A stretch of 64,000 nucleotides of DNA from Pseudomonas sp. G2-4 (GTDB taxonomy: Bacteria > Pseudomonadota > Gammaproteobacteria > Pseudomonadales > Pseudomonadaceae): contig NZ_CP125957.1 in NCBI RefSeq assembly GCF_030064125.1, forward strand, positions 5,202,501-5,266,500. Direction: 5' to 3'. The translations under genes and the position numbers were made by a program. Every line of letters starts with the position of its first letter. Within the stretch, counting starts at the first letter, position 1. The notes beneath the pieces are model-generated. The model saw only the letters and a program-made list of their open reading frames with translations, was not told the DNA's origin and did no database searches. Positions 16,695 through 26,618 of the stretch are shown here, piece after piece.

Positions 16695-17654
16695 ATGGCA
16701 TCACATGGACTGATTCTGGTTTTTGGCCTGCTCATGGGATTAAACGTGGCCGCTCACGCCGAGCCACTGGACGAACCCCTCAAACCGCTGCCTGCGGCTC
16801 CAGCGCTGGACCCCAAGCGTGTCCAGCTGGGCCTGCGGTTGTTCAATGACCCGCGCCTGTCGGTCAACAACACCCTGTCCTGCGCCAGCTGTCATCGCCT
16901 GGACAAGGGCGGTGCCGACGACAAGCCGTTTTCCCTGGGCTTTGACGGCAAACCGGTGGAGGTCAATACGCCGACCGTGCTCAACGCCAGCCTGAACTTC
17001 CATCAGTTCTGGGACGGTCGCGTCGACACCCTGGAAGAACAGGTACACGCCGTGGTGACCAGTCCCGTGGAGATGGGCAGCACCTGGGAATCCGTGGTCA
17101 AGCGCATCGCCGAGGACCCCGGCTATACCAGGGACTTCAAGGACGCCTACCCCGACGGGGTGACCAAGCTCAATGTCCAAGGCGCCCTGGCGGACTACGA
17201 ACGCAGCCTGCTGACCCCCAACTCGCGCTTCGACCAATACCTGCTGGGCAATACCGACATCCTGACACCCCGGGAAAAATTCGGTTACCAGCGCTTCAAG
17301 GAATACGGCTGCATCGCTTGCCATCAGGGTGTGAACATCGGCGGCAATATGTTCCAGAAGTTTGGCGTCATGGGCGACTACTTTCAGGACCGGGGCAACG
17401 TGACCCGCGCCGATGAGGGTCGCTTCAACATCACCGGCGATGAAGCCGACCGCCAGGTGTTCAAGGTGCCCAGCCTGCGCAACGTGGCCGTCACCGCCCC
17501 GTATTTCCATGATGCGTCCGCGCCGACCCTGGAGGACGCGGTGAAGGTCATGTTCAAGTACCAATTGGGACGTGAACCACTCAAAAACGATACGGCACTG
17601 ATCGTCGAATTCCTCAAGACCCTCACCGGTGAATGGGAGGGCAAGCCGCTATGA
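16695..17654 (+). CDS. Di-haem cytochrome c peroxidase (CcpA/MauG family)
   Basis: 319 residues. Residues 1-22 form a signal peptide (cleavage after AHA), so the enzyme is periplasmic. Two c-type haem sites are visible: CASCH at 63-67 and CIACH at 206-210. The layout, with FNDPRLSVNNTLSCASCH and the C-terminal VPSLRNVAVTAPYFHDAS segment holding a haem ligand, is that of bacterial di-haem peroxidases, which reduce H2O2 with electrons from cytochrome c or cupredoxins. Its position inside a c-di-GMP/histidine kinase operon, with a 4-base overlap with the kinase gene, is unusual and suggests that peroxide or redox state is linked to the signalling proteins. Confidence 0.92.
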   Translation: MASHGLILVFGLLMGLNVAAHAEPLDEPLKPLPAAPALDPKRVQLGLRLFNDPRLSVNNTLSCASCHRLDKGGADDKPFSLGFDGKPVEVNTPTVLNASLNFHQFWDGRVDTLEEQVHAVVTSPVEMGSTWESVVKRIAEDPGYTRDFKDAYPDGVTKLNVQGALADYERSLLTPNSRFDQYLLGNTDILTPREKFGYQRFKEYGCIACHQGVNIGGNMFQKFGVMGDYFQDRGNVTRADEGRFNITGDEADRQVFKVPSLRNVAVTAPYFHDASAPTLEDAVKVMFKYQLGREPLKNDTALIVEFLKTLTGEWEGKPL

Positions 17655-19453
17655 CGATTCTCCGTCGCCTGGGCCTGGTACTCATTGGTCTGTTGCTGGC
17701 TTCTGTCCTGCTGTTCATGTACATCCAGTCGGGCGCCCAACAGGCCGCCTCCTACATTGAATCCCGGGACCTGGTCCGCCTGCTTAAACAACAGGATGCC
17801 ATCTGGGACAACGAAGTCCTCAAATCGCGGATCGCCCTCACCCACAATTACGATCCCCTGGTTTCCCCTCTTCATGAGATGTCACGTCTCTGGCAACGCC
17901 TCGACGCCATTGAATTGGTGGAAGGTCGCCACGCGCCATCACTCTGGAAAAACGAACGCGACGAATACCTCAAGGCAGTCAAGGAGAAAACCCGTCTGGT
18001 GGAACAGTTCAAGTCCCACAACGCGGTGCTGCGAAACTCCTTGGCCTTCCTGCCCACGGCCGAAGACGACATTCAGGGACAGTTCGCCCGGCTGTCCGAC
18101 GAGGACAAACTGCGACTGCAAAGCGTTGCCATCGATACGTATGACCTGTTGCTCAGCAGCATGGAATTCGCCCAGGTCACCACCCGGGAACAGGCGGCCG
18201 AAGTCCTGCTGGGCCTGAACAGGCTGGAGATCAACAAGGAGCGGCTGCCGCCAGGGCTGCGTGCTTCCGTCGATATCCTGCGCAGGCACATCGCCCTGAT
18301 CCTGCGCGAACAGCCACTGGTCAATGGGTTGCTGCAAGACATAGAAGCGGTCCCCGTGGCCAGTCGCCTGGACATCATTACCAACCTGCTCGACAAGGAC
18401 CAGGGAAAGGCCGCCGCCAAGCACCAGCGCAACCATATCTACCTGTTGGTATTCGCCACGTTCCTGGTGCTGATCCTGATCTGGCTGGCGATCCGGCTGA
18501 TGCGCAGCTTCGCCGAGATCAAGCGGGTCAACACCGCCCTGCACACCGCCAACGACGAGCTGGAACAACGGGTCGAGGAACGGACTCGCCAGCTCAAGGA
18601 CACACAAAGCGAATTGATGGACACCGCCCGCCAGGCTGGCATGGCGGAGATCGCCACCAACGTGTTGCACAACGTGGGCAATGTGCTCAACAGCGTGAAC
18701 ATCTCCGCTGACCTGGTCTCCCGCAAGCTGCGCAGCAGCAAGGCCCTGGGGCTGGGCAAGGCGATGCAGCTGATTAACGAGCATTCCCGTGACCTGGGGC
18801 ACTTCCTCACCGAAGACGAGAAAGGCAAGCTGTTGCCCGGTTACCTCAATCAACTGGTGGATGCCATCGCGCTCGAGCAGCAAAGCCTTACTGACGAACT
18901 GGCCCAGTTGAGCAAGAGCGTGGACCACATCAAGGACATCGTTTCCACCCAGCAATCCTACGCCGGCGCCAATAGCATGGTAGAACCCCTGGTGGTCAGC
19001 GAATTGCTCGAGGACGCCCTGCGCATGAACTCCGGCGCCCTCACCCGCCACCACGTGACGGTCATCAAGGAATACGGCGACGTGCCGCGCATCATGGGCG
19101 ACAAGCACCGCTTGCTGCTGATTCTTATCAACCTGATCAGCAATGCCAAATACGCCATGGCGGGAGTTTCCAACCATGCGCGCAACATCACTCTGAAGGC
19201 CAAGGTCGTAGAGGGTGAAACCCTGCAGATCAGCGTCAAGGATGAAGGTGAAGGCATTCCGGAGGAAAACATGACACGCATCTTCGCCCACGGCTTTACC
19301 ACGCGTAAGGAAGGCCACGGGTTCGGCCTGCACAGTTGTGCACTGGCGGCGATTGAAATGAACGGCCAACTCACCGCCCACAGCGAGGGGCCAGGCACCG
19401 GGGCAACGTTCGTCTTGCAACTGCCCCTGAAACTCGCGGAAGGTGAACCATGA
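17651..19453 (+). CDS. Membrane sensor histidine kinase
   Basis: 600 residues from ATG 17651, which overlaps the peroxidase stop. One transmembrane helix at residues about 4-24, a periplasmic all-helical domain of about 230 residues (resembling the DAHL type), a second transmembrane helix (about 264-285), then a coiled coil. The H-box is EIATNVLHNVGNVLNS with His340; this HNVGN variant is found in a distinct kinase group. ATP-binding domain: LILINLISNAKYAM (N box), DEGEGI (G1), and GFTTRKEGHGFGLHS (F/G2 boxes). It probably senses a periplasmic signal and phosphorylates the three similar REC domains encoded nearby. Confidence 0.88.
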   Translation: MTILRRLGLVLIGLLLASVLLFMYIQSGAQQAASYIESRDLVRLLKQQDAIWDNEVLKSRIALTHNYDPLVSPLHEMSRLWQRLDAIELVEGRHAPSLWKNERDEYLKAVKEKTRLVEQFKSHNAVLRNSLAFLPTAEDDIQGQFARLSDEDKLRLQSVAIDTYDLLLSSMEFAQVTTREQAAEVLLGLNRLEINKERLPPGLRASVDILRRHIALILREQPLVNGLLQDIEAVPVASRLDIITNLLDKDQGKAAAKHQRNHIYLLVFATFLVLILIWLAIRLMRSFAEIKRVNTALHTANDELEQRVEERTRQLKDTQSELMDTARQAGMAEIATNVLHNVGNVLNSVNISADLVSRKLRSSKALGLGKAMQLINEHSRDLGHFLTEDEKGKLLPGYLNQLVDAIALEQQSLTDELAQLSKSVDHIKDIVSTQQSYAGANSMVEPLVVSELLEDALRMNSGALTRHHVTVIKEYGDVPRIMGDKHRLLLILINLISNAKYAMAGVSNHARNITLKAKVVEGETLQISVKDEGEGIPEENMTRIFAHGFTTRKEGHGFGLHSCALAAIEMNGQLTAHSEGPGTGATFVLQLPLKLAEGEP

Positions 19454-20856
19454 ACAACATGAGTAATCGGCGCATCCTGTTGATCGATGATACGCCCGCC
19501 ATCCATGACGACTTTCGCAAGATCCTCACGCCGGAGGATGAGAACAATGCCGACCTGCAAGACATGGAAAGCGCGCTGTTCGGCGACGCGCCGAAACCGA
19601 CCGCCACCGTATTCGAACTCGACTCGGCCTACGGCGGCCAGGAAGGCCTGAAAAAATTGCAGGAGGCCGCCGCGAAAGGGCGCCCGTATGCCCTGGCGTT
19701 TGTCGACATGCGCATGCCCGAAGGATGGGATGGCGCCAAGACCATCGAAGAACTCTGGAAGCGCGACCCGCAGTTGCAGGTGGTGGTTTGCACCGCGTAC
19801 TCGGATTATTCCTGGGATGAACTGCTGGACCGCCTGAACGGCCACGACCGGTTGCTGATCCTGAAAAAACCCTTCGACAACATCGAAGTCCAGCAGATGG
19901 CCAACACCCTGACCACCAAATGGGAAATGACCTCCCGCGCGCAACTGCAGATGAGCAAGCTCGAAGACCTGGTGGAACAACGCACCCTGGCGTTCAAACA
20001 GGCCAGTGAGCTGCTGCAAATGGAAATCGACGAACGCAAGATGCTCGAAAGCCAGTTGGTGCAATCGGAAAAGCTCGCCTCGCTGGGTCAGTTGGCGGCC
20101 GGGGTGGCCCACGAAATAAACAATCCGATCGGCTTCATCTCCTCCAACCTGGGCGCCTTGGACGGCTACTTTGGCAAACTCCAGGAAATGCTCGAAGCCT
20201 ATGGTGGCGCGGAGGAATCCATCGCCTCGCAGGAGCTGGTGGTGCAGTTGAAGAGCCTGCGTGATCAGGTGGAACTGGACTTCCTCATCGAGGACATCCC
20301 GATGCTGATCAAGGAATCCAAGGAGGGCATCGCCCGGGTGGGGCGGATCGTCAAGGACCTGAAGGACTTCTCTCGCGTCGACGCCTCCCAGGAATGGCAG
20401 TTGGCCAATTTGCAGCAAGGCATGGATTCGACGTTGAACATCGTCGCCAACGAAATCAAGTACAAGGCCGACGTGGTCAAGCAATACACGCCGTTGCCGG
20501 AAGTGGAATGCCTGCCGTCGCAGATCAACCAGGTGATCATGAACCTGATCGTCAACGCCGCCCAGGCCATCGGCCCCGAACGCGGCACCATCACCCTGCG
20601 CAACGGTGTGGAAGGTGACAACGTGTGGATCGAAGTGGCCGACAACGGCTCGGGCATGCCCCCCGAAACGCTGCAAAAAATCTTCGATCCCTTCTTCACC
20701 ACCAAACCCGTCGGCCAAGGCACGGGGCTGGGGCTGTCACTGTCCTATGGCATCGTGAAAAAGCACCATGGCGAGATCACGGTGAGTAGCGAGGTTGGCG
20801 TGGGTACTACGTTCCGCATTGAATTGCCGATGCGGCAGTTGAAGCAGGCGGTTTGA
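19450..20856 (+). CDS. REC-histidine kinase hybrid
   Basis: 468 residues. The N-terminal REC domain is the third member of the same subgroup ([17 protein letters not shown]; phosphoacceptor Asp86 in [11 protein letters not shown]). Then a coiled coil and a kinase core with H-box [14 protein letters not shown] (His221), N box [10 protein letters not shown], and G boxes ADNGSGMPP and GTGLGLSLS. No membrane segments, so cytoplasmic. A REC domain in front of a kinase fits a relay in which the membrane kinase controls this second kinase. ATGA overlap with the upstream gene. Confidence 0.9.
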   Translation: MNNMSNRRILLIDDTPAIHDDFRKILTPEDENNADLQDMESALFGDAPKPTATVFELDSAYGGQEGLKKLQEAAAKGRPYALAFVDMRMPEGWDGAKTIEELWKRDPQLQVVVCTAYSDYSWDELLDRLNGHDRLLILKKPFDNIEVQQMANTLTTKWEMTSRAQLQMSKLEDLVEQRTLAFKQASELLQMEIDERKMLESQLVQSEKLASLGQLAAGVAHEINNPIGFISSNLGALDGYFGKLQEMLEAYGGAEESIASQELVVQLKSLRDQVELDFLIEDIPMLIKESKEGIARVGRIVKDLKDFSRVDASQEWQLANLQQGMDSTLNIVANEIKYKADVVKQYTPLPEVECLPSQINQVIMNLIVNAAQAIGPERGTITLRNGVEGDNVWIEVADNGSGMPPETLQKIFDPFFTTKPVGQGTGLGLSLSYGIVKKHHGEITVSSEVGVGTTFRIELPMRQLKQAV

Positions 20857-20903
20857 GAGGCTCGGTGCAACCACTGGTTTGATGGAGAGTAAACGTCCCA
20901 CCT

Positions 20904-22331
20904 GTGGCGAGGGAGCTTGCTCCCGCTGGGCTGCGCAGCAGCCCCCTCTCAAAAGTCACTCAATCAACCTGACCCACCGCGTCGCCGGGTTTCAGGGCCG
21001 CTGCGCGCCCCAGCGGGAGCAAGCTCCCTCGCCACAGGGGTTGGGCACGGCGTGGGCTAAGGGAGTGCCTCGAATCAGGGTCAGTCTCGAGCAAATCCCC
21101 TGGCTGCCCGGAATGCCTTTGTGGCGAGGGAGCTTGCTCCCGCTGGGCTGCGCAGCAGCCCCCTCTCAAAGGCCACTCAATCAACCTGACCCACCGCGCT
21201 GCCGGGTTTCAGGGCCGCTGCGCGCCCCAGCGGGAGCAAGCTCCCTCGCCACGGGATGGGTGCACGGCGTGGCTAAGGGAGTGCCTCGAATCAGGGTCAG
21301 TCTCGAGCAAATCTCCTGGCTGCCCGGAATGCCTTTGTGGCGAGGGAGCTTGCTCCCGCTGGGCTGCGCAGCAGCCCCTCTCAAAGGCCACTCAATCAAC
21401 CTGACCCACCGCGTCGCCGGGTTTCAGGGCCGCTGCGCGCCCCAGCGGGAGCAAGCTCCCTCGCCACGGTATGGGTGCACGGCGCGGGTTAAGGGAGTGC
21501 CTCGAAGCAGTGTAAGTCTCGAGCAAACTTCCTGGCTGCCCGGAATGCCTTTGTGGCGAGGGAGCTTGCTCCCGCTGGGCTGCGAAGCAGCCCCCTCTCA
21601 AAGGCCACTCAATCAACCTGATCCACCGCGTCGCCGGGTTTCAGGGCCGCTGCGCGCCCCAGCGGGAGCAAGCTCCCTCGCCACAGGGGTTGGGCACGGC
21701 GTGGGCTAAGGGAGTGCCTCGAATCAGGGTCAGTCTCGAGCAAATCTCCTGGCTGCCCGGAATGCCTTTGTGGCGAGGGAGCTTGCTCCCGCTGGGCTGC
21801 GCAGCAGCCCCTCTCAAAGGCCACTCAATCAACCTGACCCACCGCGTCGCCGGGTTTCAGGGCCGCTGCGCGCCCCAGCGGGAGCAAGCTCCCTCGCCAC
21901 GGGGTTGGGCACGGCGTGGGCTAAGGGAGTGCCTCGAATCAGGGTCAGTCTCGAGCAAATCTCCTGGCTGCCCGGAATGCCTTTGTGGCGAGGGAGCTTG
22001 CTCCCGCTGGGCTGCGCAGCAGCCCCTCTCAAAGGCCACTCAATCAACCTGACCCACCGCGTCGCCGGGTTTCAGGGCCGCTGCGCGCCCCAGCGGGAGC
22101 AAGCTCCCTCGCCACGGTATGGGTGCACGGCGCGGGTTAAGGGAGTGCCTCGAAGCAGTGTAAGTCTCGAGCAAACTTCCTGGCTGCCCGGAATGCCTTT
22201 GTGGCGAGGGAGCTTGCTCCCGCTGGGCTGCGCAGCAGCCCCTCTCAAAGGCCACTCAATCAACCTGACCCACCGCGCTGCCGGGTTTCAGGGCCGCTGC
22301 GCGCCCCAGCGGGAGCAAGCTCCCTCGCCAC
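20904..22331. repeat. REPIN array 1: seven tandem REPINs, ~216-bp period
   Basis: Seven copies of an inverted REP pair (each about 130 bases, GTGGCGAGGGAGC family) start at 20904, 21121, 21337, 21553, 21770, 21985 and 22201. They are separated by spacers of about 85 bases that are also alike (AAGGGAGTGCCTCGAA, CTCGAGCAAA, CTGGCTGCCCGGAATGCCTTT). Spacers come in variants ordered A-C-B-A-A-B, where B (containing GAAGCAGTGTAAG) recurs 648 bases apart, so a three-unit block seems to have been duplicated. No gene is supported inside; the long frames come from the repeat. Confidence 0.95.
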
Positions 22332-22417
22332 GGGATTGTGTGCCATCCCTTCACCACAGGAGCGGTGTTCCTGAGTACCATATCCCCCCATCAAACGCTC
22401 AACCCCAAGGAAACCGC

Positions 22418-24037
22418 ATGAGCCTGTCGCTGCTAAGCCGTTACGCCTTCTTTGCCGGCTGTGTGATCTTCACCCTCGCCAGCCTGCCGTTTCTGCAACA
22501 CGACTGGCTCTGGCCGATTGCATTGGTGACAGGGCTGTTAAGCCTGCTGGGGCTGTTCGACCTGCTGCAAAGCCGCCATGCGGTGCGCCGCAACTATCCG
22601 ATCCTGGGCAATATCCGCTACTTGGTTGAAGGCATCCGCCCGGAAATCCGCCAGTACCTGCTTGAATCCGACAGTGACGCCCTGCCGTTTTCCCGGGCCC
22701 AACGCTCGCTGGTGTATTCCCGGGCCAAGAACGAAAGCGCCGACAAACCGTTCGGCACCTTGATCGATGTCTACCAGAGCGGCTTCGAATTCATCGGCCA
22801 CTCCATGCGCCCGGCCCCGTTGAGCGACCCCAGCGGTTTTCGCGTGACGGTGGGGGGTCCGCAATGCACCCAGCCGTATTCAGCCTCGGTGTTCAACATC
22901 TCGGCCATGAGCTTCGGCTCCCTGAGCGCCAACGCCATCCGCGCATTGAACCAAGGGGCGAAGCTGGGCAATTTCGCCCATGACACGGGGGAAGGCAGCA
23001 TCAGCCCCTACCACCGCGAACACGGCGGCGACCTCACCTGGGAGCTGGGCAGCGGCTACTTCGGCTGTCGCACCAGCGACGGGCGCTTCGACCCGGAGCG
23101 CTTCGCCGTCCAGGCGCAGAACCCGCAGGTGCGGATGATTGAAATCAAGATGAGCCAGGGCGCCAAACCCGGCCACGGCGGGATCCTGCCCAAGCACAAG
23201 GTCACCCGGGAAATTGCCGAGACCCGTGGCATTCTCATGGGCGAGGATTGTGTTTCACCGTCACGCCACAGCGCGTTCTCCACACCCATTGAGCTGATGC
23301 AATTCGTCCAGCAACTGCGTGAGCTGTCCGGCGGCAAACCGGTGGGTTTCAAGTTCTGCCTGGGTCATCCGTGGGAATTCATGGGCATCGCCAAGGCCAT
23401 GCTGGAAACCGGGATCCTGCCCGATTTCATCGTGGTGGACGGCAAGGAAGGCGGCACCGGTGCCGCGCCGGTGGAATTCACCGACCACATCGGCGTGCCG
23501 CTGCGCGAAGGCCTGCTGTTCGTGCACAACACCCTGGTGGGCCTGAACCTGCGGGACAAGATCAAGCTCGGCGCCAGCGGCAAAATCGTCAGCGCCTTCG
23601 ACATCGCCAGCGTCCTGGCCATCGGCGCCGACTGGGCCAACGCCGCGCGCGGCTTCATGTTCGCCATCGGCTGCATCCAGTCCCAAAGCTGCCACACCAA
23701 CAAATGCCCCACCGGCGTCGCCACCCAGGACACCCTGCGCCAACGCGCCCTGGTCGTCCCGGACAAGGCCCAGCGGGTCTACAACTTCCACCGCAACACC
23801 CTCAAGGCCCTGGCCGAAATGCTCGCCGCCGCCGGGCTTGAGCATCCTTCGCAATTGCAGCCCAAGCATTTGGTTCGGCGCATGTCCGCCACTGAGATCA
23901 AGCTGTTTTCTCAGTTGCATGTGTTCTTGAAGCCGGGGGAGTTGCTGACCGGTGAGGTCAATGGGGCGTTTTATTCGCGGATGTGGCAGATGGCGCGGGC
24001 GGACAGTTTTGAGCCGCAGGAGGTAGTGGCGGCGTAG
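22418..24037 (+). CDS. FMN-binding glutamate synthase family protein
   Basis: 539 residues from ATG 22418 with AAGG just upstream; the frame runs back through REPIN array 1 but that part is artefact. Two hydrophobic helices at the N-terminus (about 8-50) anchor it to the membrane. The rest is the glutamate synthase central FMN domain: NISAMSFGSLSANAIRALN, GGDLTWELGSGYFGCR, KMSQGAKPGHGGILP, VVDGKEGGTGAAP and the Cys cluster CIQSQSCHTNKCPTG. The amidotransferase domain of GltB is absent, so it is one of the stand-alone GltS-like proteins of unknown substrate. The 3' end overlaps the convergent gtrC-like gene by 80 bases. Confidence 0.9.
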   Translation: MSLSLLSRYAFFAGCVIFTLASLPFLQHDWLWPIALVTGLLSLLGLFDLLQSRHAVRRNYPILGNIRYLVEGIRPEIRQYLLESDSDALPFSRAQRSLVYSRAKNESADKPFGTLIDVYQSGFEFIGHSMRPAPLSDPSGFRVTVGGPQCTQPYSASVFNISAMSFGSLSANAIRALNQGAKLGNFAHDTGEGSISPYHREHGGDLTWELGSGYFGCRTSDGRFDPERFAVQAQNPQVRMIEIKMSQGAKPGHGGILPKHKVTREIAETRGILMGEDCVSPSRHSAFSTPIELMQFVQQLRELSGGKPVGFKFCLGHPWEFMGIAKAMLETGILPDFIVVDGKEGGTGAAPVEFTDHIGVPLREGLLFVHNTLVGLNLRDKIKLGASGKIVSAFDIASVLAIGADWANAARGFMFAIGCIQSQSCHTNKCPTGVATQDTLRQRALVVPDKAQRVYNFHRNTLKALAEMLAAAGLEHPSQLQPKHLVRRMSATEIKLFSQLHVFLKPGELLTGEVNGAFYSRMWQMARADSFEPQEVVAA

Positions 24038-25604
24038 TGGTGGCTGGATTACCAGCCTCATCTGAGGCTGGTGACGCTTTGAGGATGAACAGAGAAGCAA
24101 CCATCTCTCGATCTACAAGAGTAAGTTTTTTTTCCCAACCTTTCTCCTGCAGCAGCTCGTCCTTAGGATGAGTTTTTGCCGCTATCCACCAGAGCCTAGG
24201 CTCATTGCATTTAAGTACCTGCAAACTATTGAAATTAATCCATCTAGCATCTTCAGAAATCAGGGCGTAACCGTTACGGTCAAAACCTTTTAGAGCTGTA
24301 CCGGAAGGTATGTGGATATAAAGCGTCGGTCGCATACCCGTTTGATTGTAATAACTGAATGGCAAGTACCAAATTAAAGAATCAAGCAGAATGTCATCAC
24401 CTGGCCGAATCATTTGTTGAATCTCAGCGGCCAACACATCAAGCCTGAAATCCCTACGTAAATCGGTTCCATTCAAGCCATCCGCTTGTCGGTACACCGA
24501 ATGCAGTCCCTGTATTTCTGCAGTAACCACAATCACCACGGCCAAGGCCAGAACGCCTGTCCGACGCCCCAATATATCCAGCGCTACTGCGACGATGAAA
24601 GGCACTCCAACTGCGGAAAATACCAGGTAGCGAGGAACGAATACCGGAACGATTAACGCCAGCAAAGCAAGAACTACAACCGGGATAAAAAAATAGCCTA
24701 CCAATAAACCATTGAAACGATGCCGGAGGTTGTCCTTCCGAATCAGCACGAGTGCGCATGCAATAACCAACCCTAGGGGCACCATGCGCAGAAGCAACGA
24801 TTGGGTCCCCCAAGCACTCATCACAATAAACTGCCAAACGAGACCCAACACTGACTGTCCTGTGACAGGCGGTATCCATCCAAGACCCGATCGGCCAGTC
24901 AGATGATCAATAAAATGAGGCAGCCAAGGCAGGAACAACACGACGATCAGAACGTTAGCCAGTACCCAGGTGCGCGTCGGTAGCACGGTACTAGCAGCGC
25001 CCGGACGCCCCCACCACCAATAAAACCAATGAACAAGGACACACAGCGCTGCAAAATAGTGGGTGTAGAAAGCGGCGGTCATCAGCAGTACATAAATGAA
25101 TGCAAATGGCTTCCTCTCACTCTCCTTAACCCAGCACACCAATGCCACGGTTGCCCCCATCAGCCAAAACCCGAGCAAGGTGTACATCCGCGCTTCCTGA
25201 CTGTATCGAACCGAAATTGGCAGTAACGCCAATAACAACGCAGCGATCCAGGTTGCTCTTCGCGTCGAAACCAGGCTCATCAGCTTTACACCCAGCAAGA
25301 CAGTGCCAACATCAACCAACGCACTGAGCGACCTTACAGCCATGGCACCGTCGCCGAACAAAACCATCCAGTAGTGCAGCACGAGGTAATACAGTGGAGG
25401 ATGAACGTCTCGTGCCGTAAGAGACCAGATCTGCCCAGGCTCGTGCCGGGCAAGCAGCACGCTGAACGCCTCGTCATACCAGATAACGGGTATCGTGATT
25501 CCGTGAAAACGCACCACGAGCGCAAGGACTGCCACAGCCGCCAAAGCTGAACGATCGACAAACCGGCTGGGGAGTGCTCCTGAGTAAACGCGAGGCATCT
25601 TCAT
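23958..25604 (-). CDS. GT39/ArnT-like membrane glycosyltransferase (GtrC position)
   Basis: 548 residues from ATG 25602-25604. About 10-12 transmembrane helices and the typical first loop WYDEAFSVLL with acidic catalytic residues, then ARDVHPPLYYLVLH, as in dolichyl/undecaprenyl-phosphate-sugar glycosyltransferases. It follows gtrB and gtrA homologues and so fills the place of the serotype-specific transferase that adds the flipped sugar to O antigen or another surface glycan. The C-terminal 38 residues are Pro/Ala/Thr-rich and lie largely in the antisense overlap with the glutamate-synthase-like gene, suggesting 3' extension by loss of a stop. The gene is clearly more A/T-rich than its neighbours, consistent with horizontal transfer. 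Confidence 0.85.
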   Translation of the reverse strand: MKMPRVYSGALPSRFVDRSALAAVAVLALVVRFHGITIPVIWYDEAFSVLLARHEPGQIWSLTARDVHPPLYYLVLHYWMVLFGDGAMAVRSLSALVDVGTVLLGVKLMSLVSTRRATWIAALLLALLPISVRYSQEARMYTLLGFWLMGATVALVCWVKESERKPFAFIYVLLMTAAFYTHYFAALCVLVHWFYWWWGRPGAASTVLPTRTWVLANVLIVVLFLPWLPHFIDHLTGRSGLGWIPPVTGQSVLGLVWQFIVMSAWGTQSLLLRMVPLGLVIACALVLIRKDNLRHRFNGLLVGYFFIPVVVLALLALIVPVFVPRYLVFSAVGVPFIVAVALDILGRRTGVLALAVVIVVTAEIQGLHSVYRQADGLNGTDLRRDFRLDVLAAEIQQMIRPGDDILLDSLIWYLPFSYYNQTGMRPTLYIHIPSGTALKGFDRNGYALISEDARWINFNSLQVLKCNEPRLWWIAAKTHPKDELLQEKGWEKKLTLVDREMVASLFILKASPASDEAGNPATTTPPLPPAAQNCPPAPSATSANKTPH

Positions 25605-25667
25605 CGATCATGATTTCCCTGGCGATAAGGACTTGCGGTAATCGCGGTGATGACTTCCTTCACAACA

Positions 25668-26618
25668 TCAGGATCCATCCCGGGATTTCATCCGGCCTTC
25701 CCTGATCATTTCCTTGATGACATACCGGGGCCGATGCTTGGTCTCCAGATAAATCCGCCCGATGTACTCGCCCAGCACACCGATACCCACCAGTTGCACA
25801 CCGCCCAGGAATAAAACTGCAACCATCAACGACGGATAACCCGGCACGTCGTTACCAAACAGAATCTTGTCCAGCACCATGTAAATCGCGTACAGGAGCG
25901 AAACCAAGGAGATGCAACCGCCCACGTAAGTCCACAGCCGCAACGGCACCGTGCTGAACGACGTGATGCCTTCAAGGGCAAGATTCCACAACTTCCAGCC
26001 ATTGAACTTGCTCTTGCCGGCAGCGCGGCGGGGGCGGTCGTATTCGATGACCACGGTGTTGAAACCGGCCCACGACAACACGCCCTTCATGAACAGTTGG
26101 TATTCGGGAAGGGTCTTGATCACCTCCACCACCTTGCGATCCATCAAGCGAAAATCCCCGACGTTCTGCTCGATGTGCGGGTAGGCGATGTGATTGAGCA
26201 CCCCATAGAACAACGCCGCGCCCCGGCGCTTGAGATAGCTGTCGGATGAGCGATCGCGGCGCTTGGCCAGCACCACTTCGGCGCCCTTTCCCCATTCGGC
26301 GATCATTCGTGGAATGACGTCGATGGGGTCTTGCAGATCCACGTCCATGGGGATCACCACGTCGCCGCTGGCGTGTTCAAGGCCGGCAAACAGGGCCGGT
26401 TCCTTGCCAAAGTTGCGGGAGAAGTTGATCAACAGGACCCGGCTGTCCATCAGTGCAATATCGCGGGCGATGGCGGCGGTCTGGTCGCCGCTGCCATCGT
26501 TGATGAAGACGATTTCGACGGCATGGTCTTTCAATGCCGGATGCTGACGGACACTTTCATAAAACAGGCTGATGGCTTGTTCTTCATTGAAGACCGGAAC
26601 GATCAAAGAAACGTTCAT
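25668..26618 (-). CDS. gtrB: GtrB-like bactoprenol glucosyltransferase (GT2)
   Basis: 316 residues from ATG 26616-26618, overlapping the gtrA stop by four bases (an in-frame TTG two codons upstream is less likely). GT-A domain: [29 protein letters not shown] (DXD-like) and [12 protein letters not shown]. Two C-terminal transmembrane helices follow (about 230-250 and 265-290), then [17 protein letters not shown], the classical end of GtrB/DPM1-like enzymes. It makes undecaprenyl-phosphate-linked sugar on the cytoplasmic face. Confidence 0.92.
   Translation of the reverse strand: MNVSLIVPVFNEEQAISLFYESVRQHPALKDHAVEIVFINDGSGDQTAAIARDIALMDSRVLLINFSRNFGKEPALFAGLEHASGDVVIPMDVDLQDPIDVIPRMIAEWGKGAEVVLAKRRDRSSDSYLKRRGAALFYGVLNHIAYPHIEQNVGDFRLMDRKVVEVIKTLPEYQLFMKGVLSWAGFNTVVIEYDRPRRAAGKSKFNGWKLWNLALEGITSFSTVPLRLWTYVGGCISLVSLLYAIYMVLDKILFGNDVPGYPSLMVAVLFLGGVQLVGIGVLGEYIGRIYLETKHRPRYVIKEMIREGRMKSRDGS

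Noticed and set aside
20904..22331. Possible CRISPR array
   Set aside because: The period is 216 bases, repeats are long hairpins, and the spacers are themselves repeated rather than unique; no cas genes.
20879..22400. Many 60-280 aa frames across REPIN array 1, including a 755-aa frame into the glutamate-synthase-like gene
   Set aside because: All consist of translated REP arms (recurring GACSRW / REQAPSP peptides); the real gene begins at 22418 with its own Shine-Dalgarno.
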